Below, piece after piece: positions 31,856 to 32,347 of a stretch of DNA of 32,347 nucleotides (positions within the stretch are counted from its first letter, which is position 1; each line of letters opens with the position of its first letter). The position numbers and the translations under genes were made by a program. Source of the DNA: Acidobacteriota bacterium (GTDB lineage Bacteria; Acidobacteriota; Holophagae; Acanthopleuribacterales; Acanthopleuribacteraceae); contig PDUC01000013.1 of assembly GCA_002747255.1 (NCBI GenBank), positions 1 through 32,347 of the forward strand, given 5' to 3'. The notes under the pieces were generated by a model. That model did not search any database. It saw only the letters and a list, made by a program, of their open reading frames with translations, and was not told the origin of the DNA.

Positions 31856-32347
31856 ATGAAAAAATCAAGGCTGGCATCGATTTTAGTGTTGATACTTTTG
31901 TCGTGTTCCATTTTTGCACAGCAAAAAACCAAACAATTTGATCCCAATGAGGGCACAGGTAAAGTTCCAAAACTGGTAATCCTAAAGACGGATCATGACT
32001 TTGGTAAAATCGACAAAACACAGAAAGTTACAGCTCAATTCAAGTTCAAAAACGAAGGGGATGGCATTCTTCAAATCAAAGACGTCAAAACTTCCTGCGG
32101 CTGTACAGCGGCGAAACCCGATAAGCGCGTCTATCATCCCGGAGAAGAAGGTGAGGTGTCTGTAACTTTCAACCCGGCTCGCTTCCAGGGTCCGATTACA
32201 AAAACGGTTACAATCCTCAGCAACGATCCCGAGCAACCGGATTACAGGTGTAAAATTAAAGCCGATATTATTGTCGATATCATCGTTAAGCCTCGTGTTC
32301 TCTTTATTCAAAACCTGAAGAGAGGCGAAACTCGAACAGAAAAAATT
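31856..32347 (+). CDS. DUF1573-domain exported protein, partial at the window end
   Basis: The visible 164 codons begin with a signal peptide (SILVLILLSCSIFA). Cleavage after IFA is likely, and LLSC could alternatively act as a lipobox. The DUF1573 pattern follows: HDFGKIDKTQKVTAQFKFKN, the signature TSCGCTAAKP, then PGEEGEVSVTFNP and TVTILSNDPEQP. The domain is an Ig-like (ASPM/Hydin-like) fold common in exported proteins of Gram-negative bacteria; its biochemical role is unknown. GGAGG at 31846-31850 precedes ATG 31856. The frame is still open at the last base, so the C-terminus lies outside the window. Confidence 0.88.
   Translation, partial: MKKSRLASILVLILLSCSIFAQQKTKQFDPNEGTGKVPKLVILKTDHDFGKIDKTQKVTAQFKFKNEGDGILQIKDVKTSCGCTAAKPDKRVYHPGEEGEVSVTFNPARFQGPITKTVTILSNDPEQPDYRCKIKADIIVDIIVKPRVLFIQNLKRGETRTEKI

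Overview
The window looks like a chromosomal segment of a Gram-negative, probably anaerobic or facultatively fermentative bacterium. The evidence is a complete RND/TolC-type tripartite efflux set, several lipoprotein or signal peptides, and a three-subunit [FeFe]-hydrogenase of the HydABC (NAD-linked, electron-bifurcating) type. I cannot name the phylum from sequence alone. Protein flavour (PSARG-type EF-P, DUF1573, S9 peptidase, six-bladed propeller proteins) would fit Acidobacteriota or another non-proteobacterial Gram-negative lineage, but this is only an impression.

Layout. (1) 1-5693: a type I restriction-modification locus in the order hsdM-hsdS-hsdR that shows decay. hsdM lacks its N-terminal part at the window edge. 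hsdR has lost, in frame, the segment that should carry the DEAH box and the TGTP motif. (2) 5762-6283: two transposase relics lie back to back, a frameshifted IS481-type N-terminus (+) and an IS66-type C-terminus (-). (3) 6406-6807: a solitary receiver domain with Glu at the phospho-acceptor position. (4) 7237-12529: a tight five-gene (+) run of gamma-carbonic anhydrase, secreted S9 peptidase, TerB-like protein, an EF-P of the EfpL/YeiP loop type, and an ArsJ-like MFS exporter. (5) 12839-14193: a membrane-anchored zinc-ribbon protein overlapping mnmA. (6) 14369-19310: the hydrogenase operon hydC-hydB-hydA plus a receiver-domain gene. It is preceded by a near-perfect Rex operator and closed by a strong intrinsic terminator.

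(7) 19627-26208: a metal-efflux operon with its own promoter, encoding a His-rich exported protein, a lipoprotein RND adaptor with a His-rich linker, a CusA/CzcA-class pump and a TolC-family outer-membrane channel. (8) 26645-31640: an AT-richer accessory region. It encodes small secreted propeller-like or unknown proteins. Two of them are immediately preceded by tiny genes (62 and 50 codons) that share the motif AG[IV]P[VI]...GDP[ST]D. The second pair sits between two blocks of 175-187 bp repeats whose ends carry inverted CCACAGATGAACACAGAT-like sequences. (9) 31856-end: the start of a DUF1573 protein, cut by the window edge.

How it works together: the hydrogenase operon appears to be controlled by the cellular NADH/NAD+ ratio through Rex, as expected for an enzyme that disposes of reducing equivalents as H2. 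The Cus-like operon is a self-contained cation export system. The most novel-looking part is the repeat-bounded small-peptide/secreted-protein cassettes in region 8. The decayed restriction locus next to insertion-sequence relics suggests a degrading genomic island at the left edge.
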